Shown here piece by piece: positions 9,790 to 18,828 of a stretch of 64,000 nucleotides of DNA. The notes beneath the pieces are model-generated. The model had not been told where the DNA came from. It searched no databases and was given only the letters and a program-made list of their open reading frames with translations. The translations under genes were made by a program, and so were the position numbers. The stretch spans positions 124,001-188,000 of the forward strand of contig NZ_JBHUPY010000025.1 in NCBI RefSeq assembly GCF_042688385.1, given 5' to 3'. The stretch is from Herpetosiphon sp042688385 (GTDB lineage: Bacteria > Chloroflexota > Chloroflexia > Chloroflexales > Herpetosiphonaceae). Numbering within the stretch: position 1 is the stretch's first letter; each line of letters begins with the position of its first letter.

Positions 9790-10032
9790 TGGAAACCGCG
9801 AAGATCACGAAGGCTATAGGTGTACTGGTTCATTCGGTTGGCAACCATGTCCCCTCACCCCCCAGCCCCCTCTCCCACGAAAACGCGGGCGAGGGGGAGC
9901 ATCCGTGGTTCACTAAGGAATTGGGAGAGAACCACGATGGTAAAGCCCCTCTCCCGCGCCACGGGAGAGGGGTTGGGGTGAGGGGATCTTCACAACCGAC
10001 CCTTGAAGGGAGAGGGGCTGGGGGTGAGGGAA
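9790..10032. repeat. Composite GC-rich intergenic repeat, copy 1
   Basis: The element has a block of GCGAAGATCACGAAGG type (9797-9813), then TGTACTGGTTCATTCGGTTG and GGCAACC. Next come C-rich and G-rich blocks that are partly complementary (CCCCCTCTCCCACG, ACGCGGGCGAGGGGG, GCCCCTCTCCCGCGCCACGG, AGAGGGGTTGGGGTGAGGGG). The same order of blocks is found at 44946-45313. The blocks can pair into long hairpins and may end transcription of the biosynthetic operon. Open frames here are by-products of the repeat. It fills most of the 400-base gap before the next gene. Confidence 0.8.
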
Positions 10033-10129
10033 CGTTTAAATCGGAGGGACGGAAGGGAGGAGAAAGCATGTTGAGGGATCAGTTATACCAGGAACCGCTA
10101 ATTCTCGTAGTGTGTGTGAAGGAGTTCAA

Positions 10130-10408
10130 GTGAGTACACGTTTTTTAGGCATTCCGGCAGTCGTTTGGTCGCTGTTGGCGCTGGTTATTGCAGCAATCTT
10201 CGTCTATGTTTGGCCAAGCGATAAAGTGCCAGGCGATACCACCAGCATTCGCTATTTGATTTTGCGCTGGGGCCATACGCTGGTGTGGCTGTTAATTGCA
10301 GGCTTTATTCTATTGCGCAGCGTTGGTGCTGTAACCCTTGCCAACTTACTAGGAACCTTGGCAGGTCTCACCTATCTAGCCTTTATTGCAACGTTGGTTA
10401 TGAACTAA
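10130..10408 (+). CDS. Small membrane protein, unknown function
   Basis: 92 residues starting with GTG, placed by the strong site GAAGGAG five bases upstream. Three hydrophobic segments are visible (about residues 8-27, 45-65 and 70-90), so it is probably an integral membrane protein with a short charged loop after the first helix (WPSDKVPGD). I do not recognise a family. It stands alone between a repeat and the RraA-like gene, followed by a hairpin at 10438-10464. Confidence 0.65.
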   Translation: MSTRFLGIPAVVWSLLALVIAAIFVYVWPSDKVPGDTTSIRYLILRWGHTLVWLLIAGFILLRSVGAVTLANLLGTLAGLTYLAFIATLVMN

Positions 10409-10437
10409 GTATAAGCAAGCAACATTAAGCCTCTCGT

Positions 10438-10464
10438 TGGCGCGATGATCAACTCATCGCGCCA
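10438..10464. terminator. Perfect 11-bp hairpin after the small membrane protein gene
   Basis: TGGCGCGATGA and TCATCGCGCCA are separated by five bases. There is no clear T-run, so termination is possible but not certain. Confidence 0.4.
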
Positions 10465-10515
10465 GCCCCAAGCAGATTGTCCTTCCTGCATGCCAATAAT
10501 GTCACTTGTACCCGC

Positions 10516-10528
10516 TTGTATCATACAA
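10516..10528. promoter_or_regulatory. Candidate operator TTGTATCATACAA
   Basis: A perfect inverted repeat (6-bp arms, 1-bp centre) lies about 40 bases upstream of the RraA-like start. The form resembles operators of GntR-type repressors, but no such regulator is adjacent. This is an inference from sequence symmetry only. Confidence 0.3.
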
Positions 10529-10566
10529 CCATCAACGTTGATTAGACCTCGATGCAGGAGGATGCA

Positions 10567-11274
10567 ATGGATTATATTGCTTATACCAATCAATTTGCGG
10601 CGCTTTCGACCCCGTTAATTGCCGATGCCTGTCTTCGCCTCAACTTACCGCTGCGCGCTGCGCCAACACAAATTCAAGCCTTGTTGCCAAATAGCCATTG
10701 TGTTGGCCGAGCACTGCCTGTTCGGCATTATGGCAGTGTTGATATTTTCCTCGCTGTGCTCGAAACTGCCCAAGCAGGCGATGTTTTAGTCATTGATAAT
10801 GCAGGCCGAACCGATGAAGCCTGTATTGGCGATCTGATTGTGCTTGAGGCACAAGCAGCTGGTTTGGCAGCAATTATCGTTTGGGGCTTACATCGCGATA
10901 CCAAGGATCTGCTACGAATTGGCATGCCAGTTTTTAGCGCTGGGCGGTGTGCTGCTGGGCCACAGCGGCTTGACCCATGGCAAGCAGAAGCCCTGAATAA
11001 CGCTCAAATCGGCAGTTGTCGCGTCACTAAAGCTGATTGGGTGTTTGCCGATGCAGATGGTGTATTATTTGTGGCTGCTGAGCATGCCGCTGAGGTTTTG
11101 GCAACCGCCCAACAGATCGCAGAGCGTGAACGCCAGCAAGCCCATGCCATCCAAACAGGCCACTCATTGCGCGAACAAGTCCAGTTTCATGCCTATATCG
11201 CCCAACGTGAGCGAGATCCTAGCCTAACCTTTCGCCAGCATTTGCGCCAAATTGGCGGGGCGATTGAAGAATAA
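10567..11274 (+). CDS. RraA-like / HMG-aldolase family protein
   Basis: 235 residues. The start is set at 10567 by AGGAGG five bases upstream. Family signatures are the N-terminal STPLIADACLRL, GDVLVIDNAGRTDEACIGDL, and WGLHRDTKDLLRIGMPVFS, where the Arg-Asp pair corresponds to the substrate and metal site of HMG/CHA aldolases. Members include the RNase E regulator RraA and 4-hydroxy-4-methyl-2-oxoglutarate/oxaloacetate lyases. Proteins of this kind are often misnamed demethylmenaquinone methyltransferase. The gene is alone, so the substrate cannot be deduced; an aldolase or decarboxylase role is more likely than RNase E control. Confidence 0.75.
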   Translation: MDYIAYTNQFAALSTPLIADACLRLNLPLRAAPTQIQALLPNSHCVGRALPVRHYGSVDIFLAVLETAQAGDVLVIDNAGRTDEACIGDLIVLEAQAAGLAAIIVWGLHRDTKDLLRIGMPVFSAGRCAAGPQRLDPWQAEALNNAQIGSCRVTKADWVFADADGVLFVAAEHAAEVLATAQQIAERERQQAHAIQTGHSLREQVQFHAYIAQRERDPSLTFRQHLRQIGGAIEE

Positions 11275-11380
11275 TGAGCATACTAGCCCAATTGTGCGCG
11301 GGCAGGATGGTATGCAAGCTGCTTTTCAGAACGCGGGATGCAGCCAGCGAGGAGTATTAGCCACGATAAGGAAGGATTCT

Positions 11381-12460
11381 ATGCGCAAACCGACGTTCTA
11401 TCGATTGATCCTGCTTGGCACAATCAGTACCATGATGCTTGGAGCCATGCTCATTCAGCGCACAACTGCCCGCGCCACAAACAATCAGCCGACGTTGGTC
11501 AATCAGCCAAGGCTGAGCACAACCTTGGTTATTAGCGAATTTCGCACCCGTGGCTCAAATGGGGCTGCCGATGAGTTTGTTGAACTGTATAATCTTTCTG
11601 CTGAGCCAGTCAGCATTGGCGGCTGGAAACTCAATGGCTCTAGTAATAGTGGCACAGTTTCAACGCGGGCGACCATTCCCAACAATACAGTACTGCTTGC
11701 TGGCTGTCGCTACCTTGTGGTCAATTCATCGGGCTATAGCGGGTCTACTAACAGCAACCTTAACTATACAACCGGCGTTGCCGATGATGGCGGATTTGCC
11801 CTACTCGATCCAAATAACGTTATCATTGATATGGTAGGCATGAGCACTGGTTCAGCCTACAAAGAGGGCACGTCACTTGCTCCAACCACCAGTAATCTCA
11901 ATCAGAGCTACGAACGCAAACCAGGTGGCAGCGCTGGCAATGGGATTGATACTGATAATAATCAGGCTGATTTTAGCTATGTTACAGGCAGCAATCCCCA
12001 AAACACGACTGCTGCTTGTACTGTTTTGAGCACACCAACTGTCACACCAATCGTGACTGCAACCGCGACTGTAACCCCGACCCTGACCACAACCCCAACT
12101 CTGACTGCGACCGCGACCAACACACCAACTGTTACGCTTACGCCAAGCCAAACCGCGACCGCAACCGCAACCAACACGCCAACGCTGACCGCAACGCCAA
12201 CTATCACACCGACCCTGACTGCGACCAACACGCCAACCGTCACGCTTACCCCAAGCCAAACCGCAACCGCGACGGCAACTGCGACCAACACGCCAACCGT
12301 CACGCTTACCCCAAGCCAAACCGCAACCGCGACGGCAACTGCAACCAACACGCCAACCATCACGCTTACGCCAAGCCAAACCGCAACCGCGACTGCGAGT
12401 GCAACGCTGCCGACTCCCCAATTCAAGCTATGGCTACCATTGGTGGTGCGCGAAAAGTAA
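11381..12460 (+). CDS. Secreted lamin-tail-domain protein with Thr/Pro repeats
   Basis: 359 residues. The start is set at 11381 after GGAAGGA. A signal peptide (about residues 1-32, hydrophobic LILLGTISTMMLGAML) is followed by a lamin-tail domain (about 45-170) with ISEFRTRGSNGAADEFVELYN and GGWKL, typical of LTD modules. Then comes a long low-complexity stretch of TPTVTLTPSQTATA units (about 210-345) built on 60-bp DNA repeats, and a conserved-looking end FKLWLPLVVREK. Secreted proteins of Chloroflexota often have Thr/Pro linkers with an LPLV-type end; I infer a cell-surface sorting or anchoring role for that tail. The biological target is unknown. Confidence 0.8.
   Translation: MRKPTFYRLILLGTISTMMLGAMLIQRTTARATNNQPTLVNQPRLSTTLVISEFRTRGSNGAADEFVELYNLSAEPVSIGGWKLNGSSNSGTVSTRATIPNNTVLLAGCRYLVVNSSGYSGSTNSNLNYTTGVADDGGFALLDPNNVIIDMVGMSTGSAYKEGTSLAPTTSNLNQSYERKPGGSAGNGIDTDNNQADFSYVTGSNPQNTTAACTVLSTPTVTPIVTATATVTPTLTTTPTLTATATNTPTVTLTPSQTATATATNTPTLTATPTITPTLTATNTPTVTLTPSQTATATATATNTPTVTLTPSQTATATATATNTPTITLTPSQTATATASATLPTPQFKLWLPLVVREK
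12218..12397 (+). repeat. 60-bp tandem repeat inside the lamin-tail protein gene
   Basis: Three nearly identical 60-base units encode 20-residue Thr/Pro-rich blocks. Degenerate shorter copies lie just upstream from about 12030. High identity among units points to recent expansion and likely length variation between strains. Confidence 0.8.
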
Positions 12461-12500
12461 ACCGAGACCGCAAATCCACAATCAGGATTCAGATAGCATT

Positions 12501-12528
12501 GAGGCACGCTGAAATTTCAGCGTGCCTC
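12501..12528. terminator. Perfect palindrome, likely bidirectional terminator
   Basis: Perfect 14-bp arms (GAGGCACGCTGAAA / TTTCAGCGTGCCTC) lie between the convergent lamin-tail and DNA glycosylase genes. On the plus strand they are followed by GGTCTTGTTT. Confidence 0.7.
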
Positions 12529-12561
12529 GGTCTTGTTTGTACGTCGGGATTTTGCCAACCG

Positions 12562-13071
12562 CTAACCTTGCTGCTTATGCTGCACGATCACGGCCCATGC
12601 TTGGAGTTTCGCGGCAAAGGCTTGGGTGTTGGCGGGGCTGGTCGATGGCAGCGCATGCAGCGTTAATCGCGCTTGCAATTCAGCACTCAGCGTTGGCCAG
12701 ACCAGCCGCTCAAACAGTTGCTGAGCTTTGATCCCATTCAAGCCAATTGTGCGAATCGTGGGATAGTTGCCTAAAAACGTTGCAAAATCATTGGGGATGG
12801 GTTGAGTAATGGCCGTATCAAGGCTACCGTCACGCTCAGCAGCATGCAATACATCCCAAAGCGCAATCCCATGACGCGCTAAAAAGTCAGTTCGTTCTGC
12901 GCTAGTCGTGCCAGGTTCAGCCTCAAATAATGCCTGCATAATCCGCCAAAATTGATTGCGCGGATGCATATAGTAGAACTGAGCAGCCAGCGATTGGTCG
13001 CCGGGCAGCGTGCCAAGAATCAAAAGCTGGCTGGTTGGCTGCACAATTGCTGGGAGCGCATACTTTGCCAT
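12562..13071 (-). CDS. DNA-deoxyinosine glycosylase (UDG superfamily, Mug-like)
   Basis: 169 residues. The N-terminal ILGTLPGDQSLAAQFYYMHP followed by RNQFWRIM is characteristic of the hypoxanthine-DNA glycosylase group of the uracil-DNA glycosylase superfamily. GIALWDVLHAAERDGSLD and IGLNGIKAQQLF match its later motifs. It should excise deaminated bases (deoxyinosine, possibly xanthine) in base excision repair. The ATG at 13071 has GAGGGA upstream; a TTG two codons earlier is possible. The gene is convergent with the lamin-tail gene and stands alone. Confidence 0.82.
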   Translation of the reverse strand: MAKYALPAIVQPTSQLLILGTLPGDQSLAAQFYYMHPRNQFWRIMQALFEAEPGTTSAERTDFLARHGIALWDVLHAAERDGSLDTAITQPIPNDFATFLGNYPTIRTIGLNGIKAQQLFERLVWPTLSAELQARLTLHALPSTSPANTQAFAAKLQAWAVIVQHKQQG

Positions 13072-13303
13072 TTCCAATCCCTCTAAATAATTATGTCAAT
13101 AAAAAAACAGATTTATAGCTGAAATTAAATAAAAAACGACCAACATGGTCGCTTGGTTTTCGTGCTTTGCTCAGCCTGAGTATAGCATGGCTGTCTAGGC
13201 CACAAAACGGTCTAACGCCGATTCTTTTTCGCTCGCCGCTCAGCTACAATCTTCAACATTCGGCTAACCAAGCGCCATCCAACACCAACAAAGGGGGCAA
13301 TTG

Positions 13304-15845
13304 ATGAATGGCTATGTGTTTGAATTTCATGAAATTAATCCAACCAATAGCACACTCGTGGGCGGCAAAGCTGCTAATTTGGCTAAACTCGCCCAGATTC
13401 CAAGCATTCATGTGCCAACTGGCTTTTGTGTTTCGACCGCCACTTTTCAGCGCATGCTTGAACTAACTCCAGCGATCAGCGAATTGCTTGATCAAGCAGC
13501 CCTGTTGCGTTTCGATGATCGGGCAACGATTGCCGAATTAAGCGCAACGCTGCGCCAAATGATTGAATCAAGCCCCATGCCGGACGATATTCATGCAGCA
13601 ATCAGCCAGCTGCTGGCCCAATTTGACCCAACCAAGGCCTATGCGATTCGCTCAAGCGCAACTGCTGAAGATTCGCCAAGCGCCTCGTTTGCTGGCCAGC
13701 ACGATAGCTATTTGAATAGCGTTGGCGAAGCAGCAATCATGCAGCAGATCAAAGCATGCTGGGCCTCGCTGTTCAGTGAACGGGCGATGATCTATCGGCT
13801 GCAACAGGGCTTTGATCAGCGCAGCGTTAGCTTGGCAGTGATTGTGCAGACCATGGTTTTTGCCAACGTTTCAGGCGTTATGTTTACTGTCGATCCGATT
13901 ACGGCCAATCGCAAACTGTTGGCAATTGAAGCCAGTTTTGGCTTGGGCGAGGCCTTGGTTGCTGGTCGCGTCAATCCAGATAGCTATCGGCTACGCAATG
14001 GCGAGGTTGTGAGCGCAACTATCGCAACCAAGCAACTTGCCATATATCCAACCAAGGCTGGAAGCCATCGGCAGAACCATCGAACAGCATTTTGGCCAGC
14101 CCCAAGATATTGAATGGTGCTTAGCCGACGGGCAATTTTATATCGTTCAGAGCCGCCCAATCACCACGCTGTACCCAATTCCAGCAGCCAATGATAACAA
14201 ACATCACATCTATATTTCGGTTGGTCACCAACAAATGATGACCGATGCGATGAAACCCTTGGGCTTGGCGATTTGGCAATTAACTGCTGGCCGCCCAATG
14301 GTCCATGCTGGAGGACGCTTATTTGTCGATATAATTGATGATCTGGCTGTGCCAGCTCGCCGTGCAATCATAGTCGATGTTTTGGGTAAATCCGATCCGC
14401 TGATTCGCTCTGCCTTGACCACGTTGATCGAGCGCGGCGATATTATTCCAGCAGCACCCCCTCAGCCAGCAGACTCAATGCTGGATAAATTCAAGCCTCC
14501 AAGCGCCGATTCGCTTGACTTTCAGCCCACAGTTGAAAACGATCCAACGATTGTTCCTGCGTTGATCGCCCAAAGCGAGCGCGATTTGGCCACTTTAAAA
14601 CAAACGATTGCGACAAAATCTGGCGCTGAACTCTGCGACTCCATTCTGCACGATATCCAACAGCTCAAGCAAAGCCTTGCAAACCCCCAAAGCTTTGGGG
14701 TGATTATGAGCGCGATCAATGCTTCGAACTGGCTCAACGAGCGCATGGACGAGTGGTTGGGCGAGAAAAACGCTACTGATAGCATTTCGCAATCGGTCGA
14801 TCACAATATCACGTCGGCAATGGGCTTAGCATTGTTGGATGTGGCCGATGCAATTCGCCCCTATCCCGCAGTCATTGATTATTTAGCCCAAACTAACGAA
14901 CCGAATTTTTTGGCTACATTGGAGCAATTTGCTGGTGGCAGCCTAGCGCGGCAGGCAATCGAGACCTATCTGGCCAAATATGGCATGCGCTGCGCTGGCG
15001 AAATTGATATTACGCGCACTCGTTGGAGCGAAAATCCAGCAACCTTACTGCCATTAATTCTGCATAATATTAAAAGCTTTGCCCCTGGAGCCAGCCAACA
15101 AAAATTTGCTCATGGCCGCCAAATAGCCCTAACCAAAGAGCATGAACTCTTGGAGCGCTTGCAGCAATTGCCCGATGGAGTGGCCAAAGCCGCGGCCACC
15201 AAACGTGTCATCGATCTGATTCGCAGCTTTATTGGCTATCGTGAGTATCCCAAATATCACATTGTTAGTCGCTATTTTGTCTATAAACAGGCATTATTGC
15301 AGGCAGCCGAGGTTTTGGTGCAAGCCAATATCTTGCGCGACCAAAGCGATATAGCCTATCTCACCTTTGCTGAATTGCACGAAGTTCTGCGTAGCCAACA
15401 GCTTGATGAGCAGCTGATTGAGCAGCGTAAAGCTGAGCATGCGCAGTTTCAAAAACTCACGCCGCCGCGCGTGCTGACCTCTGATGGCGAGCTGTTGAAT
15501 GGCAGCTATCAACGTAGCGACGTGCCAGCTGGAGCGCTGGTGGGCTTGCCAGTGTCGGCGGGCATCATCGAAGGTCGGGCACGGGTTATGTTGCAAATGG
15601 AAGCGGCAACGCTTGAAGCAGGCGATATTTTGGTCACTCGCTTTACCGACCCCAGCTGGACTCCATTGTTTGTGGCAATTCACGGCCTTGTAACCGAGGT
15701 TGGAGGGTTGATGACCCATGGCGCGGTGATCGCCCGCGAATATGGCTTGCCAGCAGTCGTTGGCGTTGCTGATGCAACCAAGCGCATCCACGATGGCCAA
15801 CGAATTCGGCTCAATGGCAGCACAGGCACGATCGAAATGCTCTAG
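13304..15845 (+). pseudogene. Rifampicin phosphotransferase / PEP-synthase-like gene broken by a deletion-frameshift
   Basis: The start at 13304 follows AAGGGGG. The first frame (to 14113) encodes the PPDK_N-type ATP-grasp domain (LVGGKAANLAKL, AIRSSATAEDSPSASFAGQHDS, SGVMFTVDP). A different frame, joined near 14040-14060, then carries the end of that domain (GQPQDIEWCLADGQFYIVQS), a middle domain, and the swivelling phosphohistidine domain (THGAVIAREYGLPAVVG, His at 15717-15719). Overall order and size match rifampicin phosphotransferases, which transfer the beta-phosphate of ATP to rifamycins. Homologues known to me have some 30-45 residues between LAIYP and the RRIE-like stretch, which seem to be missing, so a deletion not divisible by three is likely. 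A sequencing error alone would not remove residues. Two separate polypeptides are conceivable but would split the ATP-grasp fold. Confidence 0.75.
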
Positions 15846-16068
15846 CCGAATGTCAATTAGGTTACGCATGCTTAGTTGTAAAAGTATGTGCAACATTTAA
15901 GCATATTGCTAATAATAAGATCTTTGTTTGTTACGCAGATTATAATCTCAATTTCACAACTCATTTATTCGCAATGTTCAGTCTCGCGATGGAGGGTTGA
16001 AGCGACCAGCCGTGGTAGGATCAACGGAGCCGTAGAATGTGGTCTACGGCTCTCTTTATGGAGGTTCT
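15846..16068. other. Intergenic leader with hairpin before the GNAT gene
   Basis: AT-rich DNA follows the broken phosphotransferase gene. A hairpin with 9-bp perfect arms (GAGCCGTAG / CTACGGCTC, 16027-16052) is followed by TCTTT and then the GNAT ribosome site GGAGG, so it could be an attenuator or a terminator. I checked for T-box and known riboswitch cores and did not recognise any. Confidence 0.4.
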
Positions 16069-16551
16069 ATGGCGGTCACGATTTGGCGCTATACCGCTGA
16101 GGATCGCGCGGCGGTTGGCGAGCTTTCGATTCGGGCTTGGGCACCAGTGTTTGCTTCGCTGGCAGCAGCAATGGATGCAGCGGTATTCGGCCATTTTTAT
16201 CCCGACTGGCAACAAAACCAGCGCAAAGCGGTTGCAGATGTTTGTGCCGCCGAAAGCAACCAAGTTTGGGTTGCCTTGCTTGATCAGCAGCTAGCTGGCT
16301 TTGTGGCTACAACCCTGCATCAAGCAAGTAGCATGGGCGAAATTGTGATGCTCGCAGTTGAGCCAAGCTACCAGCAACGGGGAGTTGGCGCAGCGCTGAC
16401 TAAGTTTGCGCTCGAACACTTTCGCAATGCTGGCATGAGGGTAGCCATGGTTGAAACTGGTGGCGACCCTGGCCATGAGCCTGCGCGCCAAACCTACGCC
16501 AAACAAGGCTTTCAGATCATGCCAATTGCCCGCTACTTTCAAGCCTTGTAA
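16069..16551 (+). CDS. GNAT family N-acetyltransferase
   Basis: 160 residues. The acetyl-CoA binding motif A is clear: VMLAVEPSYQQRGVGAALT, with the QRGVGAAL loop, followed by A-L-E-H-F and a C-terminal ARQTYAKQGFQ strand-helix. The N-terminal RYTAEDRAAVGEL is the usual first helix. GGAGG four bases before 16069 fixes the start. The substrate is unknown; the C-terminal ETGGDPGHEPARQTY form is common in small-molecule acetylating members. A hairpin lies directly upstream. Confidence 0.85.
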   Translation: MAVTIWRYTAEDRAAVGELSIRAWAPVFASLAAAMDAAVFGHFYPDWQQNQRKAVADVCAAESNQVWVALLDQQLAGFVATTLHQASSMGEIVMLAVEPSYQQRGVGAALTKFALEHFRNAGMRVAMVETGGDPGHEPARQTYAKQGFQIMPIARYFQAL

Positions 16552-16620
16552 GCTGTTCTGTAACAGGAGTTAACCATGCATCATTGTTTTCATGGCGCAC
16601 TGCAACGCTGGCGCTAAACT

Positions 16621-17007
16621 CTAGAACATCGTGTTGTCATTGGCCGAATCAGCAGGAATTGGCTGGAGCACATCCCAATGTTCAACAATCTTGCCAGCCT
16701 CATCGAGGCGAAAAATATCGATGCCGGCCCAATCGCGATCGCCGGGCCATGTTTGGTAGCAGTGGAGCACCACATACGATCCTTCGGCAATCACTCGTTT
16801 GAACGTAACATGTTTGCCAGGATACTCTGCTGCCATCCGCTCAAAATAGGCAATGAACGCTGCTTTGCCATCGGCCACCGCCGGATTATGTTGAATATAC
16901 TGGTCGCCAACATAGCGCTCGATCGCTGCTGCTGGCTGACACTGGTTAAACATTAAATCGTAAAATGCTTGGACGTTCTGTTTGTTTTGTTCTACTTGAT
17001 CACTCAT
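16621..17007 (-). CDS. SnoaL-like / NTF2-fold protein
   Basis: 128 residues with the SnoaL-like pattern: an N-terminal helix ending in FYDLMFNQ, YIQHNPAVADGKAAFIAYF, and the C-terminal DIFRLDEAGKIVEHWDVLQ. Proteins of this small alpha+beta barrel family include polyketide cyclases and many enzymes of unknown substrate; YIQHNP with EHWD is the common group found outside polyketide clusters. GGAG precedes the start. It is transcribed toward the GNAT gene and divergently from the exporter gene at 17145. Confidence 0.8.
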   Translation of the reverse strand: MSDQVEQNKQNVQAFYDLMFNQCQPAAAIERYVGDQYIQHNPAVADGKAAFIAYFERMAAEYPGKHVTFKRVIAEGSYVVLHCYQTWPGDRDWAGIDIFRLDEAGKIVEHWDVLQPIPADSANDNTMF

Positions 17008-17144
17008 GCTATCACTCCAGTTATGGCTCGCTGATCAGGCTGATTGTAGCAAGCATGTCAATTGAAGCGTAAATGGCTGCGCTGGATAGCTAACAATTGT
17101 ACCAACCAGCTTCTTGGTTGAGGTCGAATATTTAAAGGAATGTT

Positions 17145-18599
17145 ATGCGCGTAGAGACTACCCCGAACTCACATGCCTCAAGCAACGCTACCAGCGAAAA
17201 AGGCATTATTTTGACCTTATTAATCGCTACCTTTGTGGTGATTCTCAATGAAACTATTATGGGTGTGGCCCTACCACGCTTACAAACCGAATTCCAAGTT
17301 GAGGCCAGTACCGTGCAATGGCTAACCACGGCCTATCTTTTGGTGATGGCGGTGTTGATTCCCACCACGGGCTTTTTGATTCAGCGCTTTAGCACCAGAA
17401 CACTCTTTCTGACGGCGATGAGTTTATTTAGCTTTGGCACGATAACCGCTGCTGCCGCCCAAGGCTTTGAAGTGCTCTTAGTTGGGCGAATTTTTCAGGC
17501 ATCGGGCACAGCGCTTATGTTGCCTTTGCTGATGACCGTGATTTTGGTGCTTGTGCCAATGGAGCGGCGGGGAGCCATGATGAGCACCGCCAGCATGGTA
17601 ATTTCGGTCGCGCCAGCAATCGGCCCAGCCATCTCAGGCCTGATTATGCAAGCCCTTTCATGGCGCTTTATGTTTATTTTCGTCGTTCCGATTGCGCTTG
17701 GCGTGCTGGCCTATGGCTATTTGCGCTTGGTTAATGTTGGCAAGCTCCAGCCAGCTAGCCTTGATATTGCCTCAATCGTGATTGCTGCTGTTGGCTTTGG
17801 CGGGCTAGTCTATGGCTTTAGCCGCGCAGGCGAACCAGGCAGCAGCATCAGCGATCCGCTGGTATTGGGTTTGATTGGAATTGGCGTGCTTGGCATTGCG
17901 CTCTTTGCTTGGCGACAAACCCGCTTGGCTAGCCCATTGCTTGATCTGCGGGTCTTTCGCTTTCCAATGTTTACCCTGAGCGTTGTGATGATGATGGTTG
18001 TGATGGTGACGCTCTTTGCCTCGGCGATTTTGTTGCCCTTCTATTTCCAAGAAATTCGCCATTTCAATACGCTGCAAACTGGGCTATTTTTGCTGCCTGG
18101 TGGGGCCTTGATGGGCTTGAGTGGACTATTTGTTGGGCGGATTTTCGATCGTTCTGGCCCACGTGTGCTGGTTATTGGCGGCATGCTGCTGGTTGTGCTC
18201 GCGCTTTGGCAATGGACATCGCTCAATCCAAGCACATCAGTCATTTGGCTCTTAGGCTTACACATCATCTTCAGCTTGGGGCTTGCCTGCTTGTTCACGC
18301 CAGTGCTCACGACGGGGCTTAATCAATTGCCCCAAGCCTTGCACTCGCATGGCACCGCAATCTCCAACACGCTGCAGCAAGTTGCCGGAGCAATTGGCAC
18401 CGCCTTGTTGATCACGATTATGAGTGCTGGGCAGGCCCGCCATGTAAAAACGATCTCAGCTGATCCTATAGCAGCGTTAAACACGGGCATCCAACAGGCC
18501 TTTGCGGTCGCGGCAGGCTTGGCCGTGGTTGGCTTGCTCTTGGCGCTCTTTCTGCGCCGCACAGGCGAAACAACCGGTGAAGCAACATTTATGCACTAA
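17145..18599 (+). CDS. MFS multidrug exporter, DHA2 (EmrB/QacA) family
   Basis: 484 residues with about 14 hydrophobic segments. The N-terminal GVALPRLQTEFQVEASTVQW and LTTAYLLVMAVLIPTTGFL are typical of 14-TM drug:H+ antiporters of the DHA2 group, and motif C (SVAPAIGPAISGLI) is present. AAAGGAA four bases before 17145 sets the start. Substrate not predictable. It is a single gene, followed at 18621 by a repeat-borne hairpin that can act as terminator, and divergent from the SnoaL-like gene. Confidence 0.88.
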   Translation: MRVETTPNSHASSNATSEKGIILTLLIATFVVILNETIMGVALPRLQTEFQVEASTVQWLTTAYLLVMAVLIPTTGFLIQRFSTRTLFLTAMSLFSFGTITAAAAQGFEVLLVGRIFQASGTALMLPLLMTVILVLVPMERRGAMMSTASMVISVAPAIGPAISGLIMQALSWRFMFIFVVPIALGVLAYGYLRLVNVGKLQPASLDIASIVIAAVGFGGLVYGFSRAGEPGSSISDPLVLGLIGIGVLGIALFAWRQTRLASPLLDLRVFRFPMFTLSVVMMMVVMVTLFASAILLPFYFQEIRHFNTLQTGLFLLPGGALMGLSGLFVGRIFDRSGPRVLVIGGMLLVVLALWQWTSLNPSTSVIWLLGLHIIFSLGLACLFTPVLTTGLNQLPQALHSHGTAISNTLQQVAGAIGTALLITIMSAGQARHVKTISADPIAALNTGIQQAFAVAAGLAVVGLLLALFLRRTGETTGEATFMH

Positions 18600-18603
18600 A
18601 GTA

Positions 18604-18741
18604 TGATCCCCTCAGCCCAACCCCTCGCCCGTCAGGCGGGCGAGGGGCTTTAACACCGTGGTTGGTGCAAAAATCCTTGGTAAAAACGGGTGCTCCCCCT
18701 CGCCCGCGTTTTCGTGGGAGAGGGGGCTGGGGGGTGAGGGA
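18604..18741. repeat. GC-rich intergenic repeat, copy 2, with terminator-like hairpin
   Basis: The same CCCCTCGCCCG / CGGGCGAGGGG and GTGGGAGAGGGGGCTG blocks as at 9851-10032, in opposite orientation. CCCCTCGCCCG (18621-18631) pairs perfectly with CGGGCGAGGGG (18637-18647) and is followed by CTTT, giving a likely terminator for the exporter gene. Confidence 0.78.
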
Positions 18742-18828
18742 ATACTTAACCACCACGCTTTTTTTTAAACCTACCCTTGAAAGATGGGGTAAGGGGACAC
18801 AGCCCAATTCGCTATACCCATGTCATTG

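Noticed and set aside
9789..10133. 114-residue frame through the GC-rich repeat
   Set aside because: It is made of repeat blocks (Pro/Gly/Glu-rich) and overlaps the ribosome site of the real small membrane protein.
16000..16068. Possible T-box or riboswitch before the GNAT gene
   Set aside because: Only one hairpin is clear; the conserved T-box or known aptamer cores were not recognised.
15888..16100. 70-residue frame upstream of the GNAT gene
   Set aside because: It runs through the hairpin leader and overlaps the GNAT start; it has no ribosome site.
16576..16617. 13-codon frame MHHCFHGALQRWR after an AGGAG site
   Set aside because: Too short to support; no context or conservation can be judged.
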